A DNA stretch of 64,000 nt from positions 20,171,752-20,235,751 of the forward strand of contig CM034237.1 in assembly GCA_019916065.1 (NCBI GenBank), read 5' to 3'. Of this stretch, positions 12,181 to 24,839 are shown one piece after another. The stretch comes from Vitellaria paradoxa. Taxonomy: Eukaryota > Streptophyta > Magnoliopsida > Ericales > Sapotaceae. The notes under the pieces were generated by a model. That model was not told the DNA's origin. It ran no database searches and saw only the letters and a program-made list of their open reading frames with translations. Within the stretch, counting starts at the first letter, position 1; every line of letters begins with the position of its first letter. The position numbers and the translations under genes were made by a program.

Positions 12181-13720
12181 ATTAAAGGTTATACTAGAAA
12201 TTGCCTATACCTAAAGGCACAAAAATATAAAATTTCTATAATTATATTGAATTTATAAATAAGTGAGCCCCTTGTAAAAACCTATGTATTTATTTATATC
12301 TATTAAAATTATATACCATGGCTATAGCTTGGTTTTATATATATATACAAGAAAAAGTGAAATTATAGTCTTCTAACAATGTGGGACAAACAAAAAAAGA
12401 AGTAAATTTGGTGACCAAAAAGAAAGAAAACAAGATGATGGAACGAGGAAGGAGAGTGTGATGTAAGATTGAAATGAAAAAGAATAGGGAGAGAGAGAAA
12501 CTTTAAATTTAAAATTAGAATTTAGAAAAAAATTACTCCCATGACTAATGTTTTCAAAGATTTGTGAAAATAGAAAAAGTAGAATACTAAATATATATAA
12601 AGAGCACCACATACAATTTGATAATAATTTTTTATTGATTTTATCAAAATAACTCAAATTAAAAATATTATTATTAATCTTACGTTATACTTTATAAAAT
12701 AAAATAATTATAGTCAATGTGACCAATTTAAATTTAAAATTAGAATTCAAAAAATAATTACTCCCAAGCATAATTAATATTTAGGAATATTTTCGTATTT
12801 TTAAATTTTAAAAATATTAAAATTGTTATTATGAGAGAAATAATTTAATTTTTTAAGTGTTTTTCATTTGTATTTTTTAATATAATTCCTAATGTATTTG
12901 AAATATGTAAATTTTACAATTAAATTGAATTTATAAGCCTTGTAGGAACCATAAGTTTATTCACATCTGTTAAAATTATATAGCAATGTGGGACAATAAA
13001 AAATAAATTTTATGAATGAAAAAAGAGAAGAAAAGAGGAGGAAATGAAGAAGAGTGTTAATTAGGTAGGATTGGAATGAAAGAAAAAAGTGGAGAGAAAC
13101 TTTAAATTTAAAATTAGAAATTAGAACAAAAATTATTTCCAAAACTAATTTTATTCAAAAATTTGTAAAAATAAAAAAATGGTAGAATAGTAAATATAGA
13201 GAGCACTCATACAGATTCGATAATAATTTTTCGATTGATTTTATAAAAATAATTTAAATTAAAAAATATTATTACTAATCATACATTATACTTTATAAAA
13301 TAAAACAAATATACCCAATGTGACCAATTTTAATTTAAAATTAGAATTTAGAAAAATAACTACTCTCAAACCTAATTAACATTTAATTATTTTTTATATT
13401 TTTTAAATTTTAAAAATAATAAAAGTTGTTCTTATAGGAGAATTTATACTCAAGTGGCTCCCTTGTAAGAACTCATAAGTTCATAACATCTATTAAGCCA
13501 TAACTACTGTTATATATGTAAAAGAAAAAGTAAAGTTATAATCATCTAGCGATGTGGGACCAAAAAAAAAAAAAAACTTTGGAGGGAAAAAAAAAAGTAA
13601 CTCTAACCATTCAACAAAAAAATAAATAAATAAATAAACTTTGGAGAAAAAAAATGTAATTCTAACCATTCAACAAATCTAATAGTTGAAAATATCCAAA
13701 TTCAAATTATTCAGCTATAT
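12180..13720. repeat. ~600-bp degenerate tandem repeat block
   Basis: At least two and a half units. Each carries a CTATTAAA...TATATA segment ending in CAATGTGGGAC (12378, 12984; GATGTGGGAC at 13551). Then come a TTTAAATTTAAAATTAGAA block, GAGCAC..CATA before ATAATAATTTTT, and ATTATTAATC..AC.TTATACTTTATAAAAT. A further copy lies at about 16130-16700. Function unknown; the pattern suggests a decayed non-coding element or segmental duplications. Confidence 0.65.
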
Positions 13721-13951
13721 ATATATAATTGTAGTAATTCTGTTTTTATCTTCCTTCTCCCCTTATTGTTATTATAATTAATTTTATATTCATAATTGAG
13801 TATTAATTGTATTTTATGAAAAATTGTGGTTATTTTTTATTCTAAATTAATTGTTTTATTTTGATATGTTAAAAACTTATCCTTACTTAATTTTATTCTT
13901 ATCTTCCCTTTCCCTTACAATTATTATGATTAATTTTATATTCATGATTTA

Positions 13952-14142
13952 GGGCCCGTTTGGAGTGGTAAAAAAATAAGAAAAAATAAGATAAAATATG
14001 ATTTTAGGTAAATTCTGGCGTTTAGTATTTTTTCAAACTGCATTTTTAAAGATAGATAGTGGTAAACCGTTAGAATTGTTTTCCTAAATCTATTCTAACA
14101 GATTCAAGAAGTCTCTAATCAATGTTTTGCACACCTAATAGT

Positions 14143-14186
<44 letters not shown>

Positions 14187-14568
14187 AGTGGTAAACCGTT
14201 ATAATGGTTTTTCCAAATCTATCCCAATGGATTCAAAAAATCTCCAAGTCTATTTTTTAAAGATGAGCAGTGTAGACCGTTAGAATAGTTTTTTTCAAAT
14301 TCATTCTAACAGATTCAAAAAATTTCGTTGGTCCAGGCCACAATGGTACTTGTTAGAAAGTTTTTGACTCAAAGAATATGATTATCAAAAAAAATTTTCG
14401 CACTCAGTTAACTTGCTTCCAGATTTTCTATTTTTTTTAGCGAAATATTGAACTTTTTTAAATTAGTAAAAGTGGGAATGTGTAAAAATGTAATAGAGAA
14501 TTTTAGTAATTTTTAAAAGTTGTTGGAGTTATATTTTGTTTTATTTTTTTGGCACACCAAACAGTGCC
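13952..14568. mobile_element. 617-bp MITE with TTA target duplication, copy B
   Basis: Ends GGGCCCGTTTGGAG and CACCAAACAGTGCC, flanked by TTA at 13949-13951 and 14569-14571. Related along its length to 4770-5287. The interior has three degenerate units of AAACCGTTAGAAT...TCTAACAGATTCAA type and a long (CT)n. No transposase. Confidence 0.78.
14147..14184. repeat. (CT)n microsatellite inside the MITE
   Basis: About 19 uninterrupted CT units, absent from the sister MITE at 4770-5287. The expansion therefore probably followed insertion or arose in one lineage of the family. Confidence 0.9.
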
Positions 14569-14647
14569 TTAAAGTGTTCTCTAAAGCTATTTTCTTACTA
14601 TTTAATTTTTTAGTATTCATTAACTTTGAGAATAGAAATAAAAATTT

Positions 14648-15692
14648 TGATAAAGTACAAAAATCACCCCTACAATTTACTCTCGGTCTCACTTTGATCC
14701 CACTAATTTCAATTATGACAGTGAAATCCTCGCACTTTCGGTCAAGTAGCAATGTAGTCATTTTGTCTACTACTTGTTAATTACAACCATTAGGGTAAGG
14801 ATAAAACCATCTCTTTAAACATTTTTTCTCTCTAACTTTTTTTTTACGTATTCTTTATTTTTTGACGACGCTGGCTGACCCTATGCTCATCAGCCTCTCT
14901 CTTTCAACCTTAAGTGGTTGGGCTTGATTTTCTGGCAGCTTAGCAGCCACCATTACTATTGAAGAACCCCCAGATTTGCCGCCCAACATTCTGAATGATG
15001 TGGATGCACCGTTCGACAATTGTTTCCAATCATTCCACTATGAATCCGGCACCCTCCAATATGAATATTGGTTTGGCCACCTTTTCTTCTCCGATTGGAA
15101 CTCAAGTGAACCCTAACTCCATTCACGCCGCTAGTAAAGAAACTAGGGTTCCTCTTGGATTGGTTTATACCTATTTAAATCAAGATGAAATTCCTTTTCA
15201 TTTTGCTAATTTCAATCAAATTTCTTCAATGATTTATGTTAATGTAGAAAAGATGCTCTCTGTTTTTGTTCAATCGGTGTTGGGAAATAATCTTTGAGTT
15301 GCCAATGAATTGCCAAATGAATTTGACCCTAAAAAACCCTTTAATTGACCTCCAAAGTTCCGGCCTTATCCTTCCCATTTTTCTGGCAATTTCAGTGACT
15401 TTGGTAACCCTTACTCAAGCAACCGGTTCAACTTCCACGATAACGCTGCCATGGCAATCAGTCGGTAGTCTTATAGTTCCTCAGCCGCCATCCCCTTTCC
15501 CTCAAACCCTAATCTTATGAATAAAATGACTGTTTTACCCTTGCCCTAACAATTGCAATTAACGTGCAATAAACGGAATTACTATATTGCTGCTTGACCG
15601 AAAAATGCGGGAATTTGATTGTCATAATTGAAACTAGTGAGATCAAAGTGAGACGGAGGGTAAAGTATAGGGGTAGTTTTTGTACTTTACCC
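14648..15692. mobile_element. Pack-MULE-like element (1,045 bp) with perfect 9-bp target duplication
   Basis: Long terminal inverted repeats of about 115-120 bp: the left end (TAAAGTACAAAAATCACCCC) matches the reverse complement of the right end (...TAGTTTTTGTACTTTACCC). They are flanked by exact 9-bp copies of TAAAAATTT at 14639-14647 and 15693-15701. Long TIRs with 9-bp duplications are diagnostic of Mutator-like elements. The interior (about 14860-15560) encodes no transposase. It is visibly richer in G+C than its surroundings and reads like coding-derived sequence, so I infer captured host DNA. Confidence 0.85.
14860..15560 (+). pseudogene. Probable captured gene fragments inside the MULE, source unknown
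   Basis: Balanced, non-repetitive codon-like sequence. One stretch (14995-15297) is open for 100 aa and includes STMNPAPSNMNIGLATFSSP. Another frame near 15355-15470 reads RPYPSHFSGNFSDFGNPYSS then NRFNFHDNAAMAISR before a stop. Frames break repeatedly, so no intact product is expected. I do not recognise the donor gene or genes. Confidence 0.45.
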
Positions 15693-15701
15693 TAAAAATT
15701 T

Positions 15702-16796
15702 ATATCCTTACATTAAATCTGAATGTATAATTATTATACATTGATACAAAATAAAACTACATTTATTACATAGCAATTATTTACGCTATAGTCGAACATC
15801 TAACTATTTATTTTTAGATATTCACTTACACTTTTAGATTTTATAAGTCTGAGTTTATGCTTAGATAATATTAATTTTCAAAAATATTTCTAATTTAATA
15901 CTCTTATAAAAATAATTTCCTGTTTAATTTTGTCCTAATACATCATCTCTTATTTTTGGAAAAAGCATTTAAATTATAGAAAAGTATTCAAAAAATTAAC
16001 AAAAAAGCGAGGGAGTGTATTTTCACGTGAGGTAACCAAAAAGGCAACCAAAGTGAAGAAAAAAGAAGTAATCTTGACCATTGAACAAATCTAATGGTTG
16101 AAGATATCCAAATTTAAGTTCTTGAACTTCCTTATTATAATAATAGTATAATATAGAGAGCACTCATATGGGATTCAACAATAATTTTTCAATTGGTTTT
16201 AAGAAAATAATTCAAATTAAAAATATTGTTATTAATCATATATTGTGTTTTATAAAATAAAACAAACATAGTCAATATATCCAATTTAAATTTTAAATTA
16301 GAATTTAGAAAAATAACTACTCCCAAGCCTGATTAATATTTAGATATTTTTGTATTTTTTAAATTTTTAAAATAATAAGAATTGTTATTATAAGAGAAAT
16401 AAACTATTTATTATTTAATTATTTTTTAAAAAATAATTTCTAATGCATTTGAAATATGTAAATTTTATAAATATATTAAATTTATAAAGAAGTGGGTTTC
16501 TTATAAGAGCCCATGAGTTCATTAACATCTATTAAACCATAACTGCTTTTATATATGCAAATAAAAAAATGAAGTTCTAATGATTTAGCAATACGGGACA
16601 AAAAAAACAAAACAAACTTTGGAGTAAAAAAGTAATCTTGACCATTAAACAGATCTAACAGTTGAAAATATCTAAATTCAAATTCTTAAACTTTCTTATT
16701 ATATAGATTGGCAGCGAAGTTTTGAATTTGATTGAATGTTTGGATGACAACGTCCTCATGTTATATTTATATATATATTCTTTATAGTAAGTGAGG
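15702..16796. other. Intergenic; holds a further copy of the ~600-bp repeat
   Basis: 15702-16060 shows nothing specific. About 16060-16700 repeats the blocks seen at 12180-13720: GAGCACTCATA with ATAATAATTTTTC, then TTTAAATTTTAAATTAGAAT, then CATCTATTAAACCATAACTG with an ATACGGGAC end. No gene. Confidence 0.6.
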
Positions 16797-16925
16797 GTAA
16801 TTACATTTATACCCCGTATACTTGAGGTCAAAATCACTTACACCCCCTATATATCGTTATTATACAATAATATCCTCTGTACTTGCGATTAAAGTATAAC
16901 AGTGGACGTCGTCATATTAAGTGGT
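16797..16925 (+). repeat. Possible long-TIR terminus (GGGTAATTACATTTATACCCC)
   Basis: Alternating short C-rich and A/T-rich text ending AGTATAACAGTGGACGTCG, in the style of Mutator-type ends. A weakly matching inverted copy is at about 21990-22040 (reverse complement AGTACAATAGTGGACG). If paired, they would bracket about 5.2 kb. Weak evidence. Confidence 0.3.
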
Positions 16926-17159
16926 AAAAAGACAAAATTGCTATTTTCTTCTTGTTCTTTGCCATGCTCTTCTCTCTCATCCGTTCTTCCATTTTTCTCT
17001 CTTCTCTGTTTTTCCACTTCAAATTCTAAGCATGCAATCATAAATTCAAGAAGTATTCTTCAAATTTCAAATATTTAATGACAAATCCAGAAAAATCATT
17101 CTCAAATTTGAAATTTTTATCAAAGAATATAAAAGAAACAAAATCCTTCCTTCACTCAC

Positions 17160-20100
17160 ACTGAGAGTTCGGAAGACATTAGTCCAGTATGTGTGGAGTC
17201 TGTCACTAATGCATGTTCCTCACCTATCACCACCCCCGAGCATGATGCTCCACTTACCCTGATCACTCAAGCTGTTCTTCATAGTCTTAAGACTGATTTT
17301 GAGAGCGAAAATGTCACTTAGCCTGAAGAGTTCTACATAGAGTTAGTCTCACCCATATCACTTACTTGTGCACTTGAGAGTGAGAGCGTTACACACCTGT
17401 CATCTCTTAATTTAGTCCCACCTAGGTTTCCTATTTGGGGTTTAGTGAGTGACTTGTCTGAGACCGATCACACTTGGATAGGGGTGGTGGATTATCCCGA
17501 GGAGGTAGCTCATATTGACTTTCTTGGTGTTGAGTGTCTATTAGAGCATCCCATGTTCACATTTGACCTTCATGGCAGGCCTTATCCAGGGTGTTATGGA
17601 CCCCACTTGGCTACATTTTCTTCGATGTCACGTGCACCTGGAGCTTACCCATCTTCAATCTCTCATGGGTTCGAAGAGAACATTTTATCAATAATGCCAT
17701 TTGGTAAGACTTGGGATAGGGTAGGTGTTGGATGACCCTTTAACCTGTATTTTCCTTATACATAATAGGTAGATTTTTATTTTTCTTATTTTCTTATTTC
17801 TTGTTAGTTTAGAATTTTACTTCTTTGCTTATTTTATTTTGTTTTTATTTTCTCTTACTTACTAAATTTTTATTGTTTTGTTTTCCTTTATTTTTCTTTT
17901 CTTTTGTATCTAACAATTTCTTTTAATGGTTCGTCCTCCTTTCAAATAAGAAAGCTCTTGAGATAACATCTTTCCTTTCTCTTTTCCTTGATCTCGCATT
18001 TCCATTTTGATACTTAATGATTATATATGCTAGTTGTTGGGAGTGGTGTAGAATCTACGTTGGGGGGTGGATTAGGTGATGCCTTAAGTAGTTTAAATAA
18101 TGGGTTGACTTCTACTTATGCTTGGTTGATTGAATTATGCCTTTAATGGTTATGGTTATATGCTCTTTATCATGCTCACTTTCACACTACCGACCCATAT
18201 TTGCTTTACGATTGTTACATTGGGGACAATGTACAATTTAGATTGGGGGGTAGGGTTCACATGATGAGATTTGTGCTTTTATTGCAAAAAATTATCAATT
18301 GTTTTCAAAATTTTAGCATCTTTGAGCTTAATTGACTTAACTTAGCATGAGAAGGACCTTGCACATCTCTCTTGATTGGTTTCACGTCTCTCTTGATTGG
18401 TTTCATGTTGATATCTTTCCATAAGAGTAATTAGTGTTTGGTTTCAATTCTGAACATGGTGTATGATTCAAGTTGAGTATATAATTTCCCAATGCCTTTA
18501 GAATTTGTCCTTTGAGATCACTGGATGAGAGTGTGTTAAGGATTGTTATTCATAAGATTTAATTACTTGAGTATGCTATGACATAGGTGGAGACTTGAAC
18601 CCTTTGTGTGAGCTTTTGAGCCTTATCTTTGTTTTTGAGGGTTATATATTTAATGCTCTATCATCTATTCATCTCAATAGTCCTTGAATAGCTTCATCAC
18701 ACTTACTTGTTTTGGTCTCAATGCACACAAGGCACTACATTGACTTGTATGAGTGTATCGATGCATTTTATGAGTTGTTGTGACCTTAAGGAGTGATGTT
18801 AGACCATCTTTCAAATCTTTGGAGCCTTAGTCCTTTCCTTCGATTAAATTACCTTTGGAGCCATGTTGAAGCTATTTAAAAAAAAAAAAAAAAAAACAGA
18901 GAGATTTTCTTTGAATTTCTAGCCACATCTATGACCTTTTAGCCCCATTTATATATTTTAGCCAACCTTTGCATGTCATAAGATGTTAAGTGCATCTGGT
19001 TTAATATAGATGGGTGTTGTGAGGATGAAGATTGAAATTGGAAAGAAATGTGCTAGGAATGAATAGAATTTTTATTAAAAATAAAAGAAGAAGAATAAGA
19101 AAATAAAAAGAAAAAAATGAAAAAAAAAAAAAGAAAATAAGTATGGGATGTAGTATTTCTTGAGTATCATTTGTTTTTAGTCCCATGAAATAAAGAAAAT
19201 GAAAGAGATAGAGAGAGAGAGAGAGAGAGAGAATAAAAGAGTTACAATTCAATAAGACTTTATGTTTGGCATTCAAGGTGTATGAAAGGAGGAGTTGGAA
19301 TGCATATAGTTTTTATTGCACTTTCATAACATCCCTAGACATGCACTTTGAAATTTCCTATCCGTTATTGTCTAACCAATTCCAAAAGGCTAAGCTGCAA
19401 CCTAGTAAAGACCCAATGGACCTTAGGAAAGTGACACTTATGGATGCATTGATCCATTTTATGTGGGTTATACTAGTGTTTTTATTTAATAATGCATTGA
19501 GATATCCATTCATGAAGCTATGCCACTCATTATGTTTCAATTATTTCATTCACGTCTTGAGTGGGTTCATTGCACTTCTTTGTCTTTACATCCTTGCAAG
19601 AACCATGAGAGAAAACCCTTCTTGAGTGACTTCATTTATGAGTGGAGGACTTGGTGAAATTTGAAGTCAAGGCTGCGTCATTAGGTATGCTTGGTGATTA
19701 AATTGATTGAATAACAAGAATCGGCATACTTGAATTCTAATGGTTGATTTGGATTTGTTCAACATGCATTGGGATGATATATGCAATTCTTGGATTGTGT
19801 TATTTGTTTGATATTGAAATTAAACCATGAGTTACTTGATTGGATTATATCATTCATGAGATTAATCTAGATGTTTGTAGGTAGCATCACTGTAAACCTT
19901 CACGAGACTTTACTCGTCCACTAGGGGGAACCTAGGGGTTTAAAAGGCTTGTTATATGTGCTAAGTGTAGCCGTGATTTCCTACGAAAGTGGATTTTCTT
20001 TATTTGTTTCTTTTCCTAGTTTAATAATCCCTCTTATTACCCTCATTCTTTGTGATCCTATTTTGCTTATTGCTCTTTTCCCCTGTGCTTATTGTGAGCA

Positions 20101-21866
20101 TTGCTAGGGACTAGCAATGTCTAAGTTGGGGGGTGTGATTGTGCGGTAAAACATACAATCAAGCTATCCAAAATGAGCATTGTTATCTAGATTTTAAGAA
20201 TAAAATGATAATATTATGAGTTCATACCATTCTCATGAAGATTTTCTCAAACTTACAGGAAAAAAGCCTAAAAAGTCAAAGAAATGAAGTATTGAAGTTT
20301 TTGGTGAGGATCAAGTTCCAAACAAGAGACCAAAAACCTTGAAAGATGCCTAAAGCATGGAATGGTGTGAACAAGGGTTTGAACCATGCCTTGTTCGCAC
20401 CCTTATTTGAACAACAGAAGGCTACTTAACTTCAAGGTGTGAAATTTTTCTAAGGCATGAAGAAACGGTGCGAACAAGGTTCGAACCATGCCTTGTTCGC
20501 AACCTTGTTTGAACAATAGAGAGGTGCCACTTCAAAACTTCAAGAATTTTGCTAAGTATGAAGATATGGTGCTAACAAGGGTTTGAACCATACCTTCCAT
20601 ACCTTGTTCACACCCTTGTTCAAACCTCAGAAACAAGTAACTTCAAAATTTCAAAAATTTGCCTAAGTGTGGAAGCATGGTGCGAACCCTTGTTCAAACC
20701 ATGCGAGTTTTTGTAGAAATTTTGTAATTTTTCATTAGACTTGAGGGCTTTTTGGTCATTTGAATTGATTAGTTTGTACTATATAAAAAGAAGAATACTT
20801 GAGATATTCAGTTGATTATAAACTTATATACATTTGTGTAGAGAGATAGTTTAGATCTTATTTGGGAGGGGAGAAATTTTCATTTTCCTTTTCAATTTCT
20901 CTTGTAAACATGTCAATTTTCAATTCAAGTTCAAGTTTCTCTTCATCTATGGTTGAGTAGTTCTCTTACTTGGATTCAAATCAAAGAGAGTGGATGATGT
21001 ATATGGATTTTCAAGGTACTTTGGTTTTCAATGTTTAAATTTTCTTGAGAATTATCTTTGAATAATAGTTGATTTGTTTGGATCTATTGAAATCATTTAT
21101 TGAGAATTCTTGATCAAGCTTGTTTGTATCGTTTATGTCGTTTATATGTGAGTTGCTAATTAAAATTTTCTTGCACTTTCTTGAAAGATTTGTATGTGAA
21201 TTACTAATTTAGAATTTGCATGTACTCTCTACAGATTATGCACTTTAATTTGGGTTTCCAATTAGATGAACATAACTTTCTCACAAAACTTATCAACTAT
21301 TGTTCTTAATTGTGCTTCAATATTTAATTTTCTTTGGATTTGTAATGAATGATGATTAGTTTGTTTGGATCCTTTGAAATCACTAGTTGATATTTCTTAA
21401 TTAATTCTTGTGATTGCATACTCCATGTACATTATAAGTGAGTTACTTAGCCGGAATTTTCATACCCGATCTTAAGAATTTTGCATATGGATTGGCACCT
21501 AGAACTCTTATGTATTTTATATAGATTATTGCACTCCAAGTGTTTAATCTAGAGATCCAACTAAGTGAACTTGATTTTACAACCAAATTGACTAGTCATT
21601 GTTCTCCTTGAAAATCCATAGAAATCACTACTTGAATTTATTTGATCCAAGTTCCTTTTATTTTTAATTTCATTAAACTTTCCATCATAAATTTCATTTT
21701 CAAAATTCAAAACAATTTTTCTTCATTTTTATTGTGTGACACCTACTAAATAAGAGAAGCAGAATTGTGAGTTTACTACGCCTCTCCCTGTAAGTACGAC
21801 CGGTACTTCATCGTTTACAAATTCAAATTGCTACAACTAATCACCTTGCACTTGGGGTGTAAATCC
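17160..21866 (+). mobile_element. Probable Ty3/gypsy-type LTR retrotransposon fragment (3' internal region plus one LTR)
   Basis: A polypurine-like tract at 20126-20133 (TTGGGGGG), after GGGACTAGCAATGTCTAAG, is followed by TGTGATTGTGCGG at 20134, which I take as the start of a 3' LTR ending near 21845-21866. GGGACTAGCAA..AAGTTTGGGGG-type junctions recur before 3' LTRs of plant gypsy elements. Two more TTGGGGGG-like tracts (18061, 18244) lie upstream. No 5' LTR or intact pol was found. The ORF at 17445-17735 (96 aa; HIDFLGVECLLEHPMFTFDL) may be a remnant of the element; I cannot assign it. Confidence 0.42.
20354..20715. repeat. ~105-bp tandem repeat with palindromic core (3.5 copies)
   Basis: Units begin GGTGYGAACAAGG at 20364, 20467, 20568 and 20679. 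Within a unit, TGCGAACAAGG pairs with CCTTGTTCGCA about 10 bp further on, so each unit can fold. It lies inside the presumed LTR, upstream of the ...TATATAAAAAG segment at about 20780 that could serve as its promoter. Confidence 0.75.
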
Positions 21867-24127
21867 ATATTATGGAACGACAAGCAGTGAGGTGGCGAGA
21901 AGTTTCCTATGCTCTGAGGGCACTTTGGTCTATTAAAATTATGTTTTTTTAGATATTAAATATTTGTATTTTTTATTCAAGTGAGATATTACCATTAATT
22001 TTAATAGTTTCGTCCACTATTGTACTTTACTCGTGAGTTTATTATAACCTTGACTGGTTTATAGTCATTGTATGCATGCATGTACATTGAATGAATTATG
22101 TGTAGTATAAGTATTATATTGTTGTAGAAAATAAAGGATTTCAATATTTTAAAAGAAATACACCATTAATTAATGACTATTAAAGTAGTCACCTATGAGT
22201 GTTTAAATGACCACTTTGAGACGATCTGTAATTCATTGCCACACCGAACACAAAGGTTGTTTTTAACAATTGGTAATTGTGAATGATCACCACGAGATGG
22301 TTAATAAAAATTTCTAGCATCCATAGAATTAACGGCCAACTCAACGCAGTGTTCAGTAGTCACTTATTCAATTTGGCAGCCATTTTTTTGGCTTTTAGTG
22401 ACCAGTTATGGTAGTTGAAATTTTCGAAATGCTCAAATCAATCAATCATAACGAATAAAGGATTGATAACAAAAAAATTCTTACCAACTAGCGAGAAAAA
22501 CTCCAAGTCTACTTTCAGAGAACACCCAATCCGTTTCCATTATAAAAAAGAATGATTACAAGACCTGATCAACTCTCTATGACTCCTCGTAAGAATTTAC
22601 TCAGCCTTTTGCTCGACTCTTTCATGTACCTAAATCAAGTGGAATTACTTTCTGACTCCTCAGAAAGTTTGTCTTAGAATCATCTAAGACATACAAACTA
22701 AAAATGAGCAAAACAAAGAGAGATTCTTAAGTTCTTAACAAAATAATTCTCTCTCAAGACTTTATAATATACCTTTTCTGTTTTTATTACAGTAAGTCTA
22801 GGTGTTTGTTTGTGTGTATATATATATATATAGAAAAGTGAAGACTTAATCCGATTAGCAATCAAAAGTCTTTAAAATTACACCAGGTTAAACCTTCAGA
22901 TTTCTTACGTGCAGGCTATGGTAGCAAGCTCCAACTTTCGGGTTCCCTGTGCCTTGCTAATGAGGTTGACATGATGTCTCGCCCTCCTGACGCCTTGCCT
23001 ATGGGTCCTTCTGGTCAGGGTCGATCTCTCACTTTGCCTGCGAGCTTCATTGTGCTTGTTTTTCAACTTTAATCCTTGACGCTCGATGTCTCGGGCTCCT
23101 TACAGTGTGCCTACGGCCTACGGACATAATGAGTACTTGTTTCACTTACTTCTTTTAGTTTGGTAACTTGTTGAGTTGAAAAACATTGCAGACTTTGCTT
23201 TTACTTTGGTATTCTTTTCCATTTAAAATTAGGAAACTAACTCCTTTAATGATTTAATTCTAATTTTGATTGGATTTATCACCTTAAGATTTTACTGTAG
23301 TCGATAAAACCTTTCTTTTCCAGTAGTGTGTTTGCAATTATTTTTTGATTCTTTCAATAAATAGAATGTAGCACATAATTTTATTTTGGTTATAAAAATA
23401 ATGTAAAATTATATACATTTTAACAAATTAAGAGTAAAACGGTATTTTTAACCTAAATTCGCATTGACTTAAAATCTGCTGAAGTAATAAGAAAAGATTA
23501 ATAAATGTTTTTCAATGATTTGGAAAGCTCATATTGAGATTCAACTTAAAACGAGGATTGGGGTTAAAATAATAATTTTTATTTATCAAGTTTGAATCAA
23601 TACAAAATTTGCTATGTTGATTTAAAAAAAAAAAAAAAAAAACACTTGTTGAGGAAAAATTTTCAACTTTTTTTCAGAACTTAGACTGTGAATATGGGTT
23701 GAAAATTGTTCTAGAAGTTAAATAGTCACGTTAGGGCTCAATTTTGGATTAGGCTAAAAATTGCTTCGTTGATTTAAAAAAATATATATCAAATAATATT
23801 TATCAACTTTTTGGGAATCTTGAACACTTTGTTTGGAATAGTAAATTTGGTGGGATTTAATTCTGATGACAATTCCCACTAATTTTTATGTTTGGAGTCA
23901 AAATAAAATTTTAAGTTAGATTTGATTTGATTTTATAATTTAAATTTTGAGATTTCTATGCCATTTATTTGTTGAGAATTCAATATTTTCTTCATCTAAA
24001 TAAGTGAACAAATTTACCCTCATATATCATATTTATCCTATTTTTCTTTTTCCACTATTAGCATCAAATTTGATATATCTCTTAAATCAATTCAATTTAA
24101 TTTTTAAATTTAAACATGTATTCCAAA
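21867..24127. other. Intergenic, no gene; one GC-richer patch
   Basis: Mostly AT-rich. 22900-23115 is richer in G+C and resembles part of a decayed transposon, but I cannot classify it. Short (TA)n at about 22818. Poly(A) at about 23624-23642. Confidence 0.5.
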
Positions 24128-24284
24128 TGTGCATTTGGAGTGATAAAAAGTAAAATAAAATAAGATAAAGTGGGATAAGTTGTGAGTTCATAATTTGTGC
24201 AGTGAGATAAAAAGTAAATAACTTTTAGAGATTTTAGGTATTTCTCACCATTTTTCAAAATGTTTTGTCACTCCAAATGGAGGT
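24128..24284. mobile_element. MITE with GCATTTGGAGTGA ends
   Basis: The left end GCATTTGGAGTGAT is inverted against the right end GTCACTCCAAATGG. The core has the AAATAAGATAAAGTGGGATA and GTGCAGTGAGATAAAAAG blocks shared with 60428-60590. Confidence 0.7.
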
Positions 24285-24839
24285 AAATTTTCATTTATCA
24301 GATCAAATCAAATCCACTTTTTACTTGAAATCAAATTAATTGTAAGAGAATAATATTTTCAAATGAAATGGAAATACAAATATGGGCTGAAAATATCTAG
24401 GAGGTAAAATAGTAATTTTTTAACCTGAGTTTGAATCGATACAAAACTTATTAGTTAATAGAAAACATATCAATGAATATTTTTTTCAACCTTCTTGAAA
24501 AGCCAATATTGCCAATTTGGGACAAAAACAAGCACAGGGTTAAAATAGTAATTTTATAGCACTAGTTCGAATCAATACAAAGTTTACTGAATCAATAAGA
24601 AACTTGCTAAATAATTTTCTCAAACTTTTAGAATGTCCAAAATGTAAATTTGGACTCCAAACGAACCCAGGGTTAGAATGCAAATCTAGGCTAAAAAATA
24701 TATTAAGAAGTAAAATGGGTAATTTTTTGACCATTTATTTGTTATTTTAAGATTCCCTTGTGCTAAACTAAGTAAAAGAAAGGATAGGTTTGTAAGGACA
24801 TAATTAGTATAAGGGTTTTTGGAGGTCGGTCACTATTTC

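Noticed and set aside
19266..19625. 119-aa ORF with hydrophobic segments
   Set aside because: It lies in the non-coding 3' part of a probable retrotransposon, has no recognisable motif and starts in ordinary AT-rich text; most likely chance.
16797..22050. A single 5.2-kb Mutator element enclosing the gypsy fragment
   Set aside because: The two ends share only a modest AGTA.AA.AGTGGACG similarity and no target duplication was found. Kept only as a low-confidence terminus.
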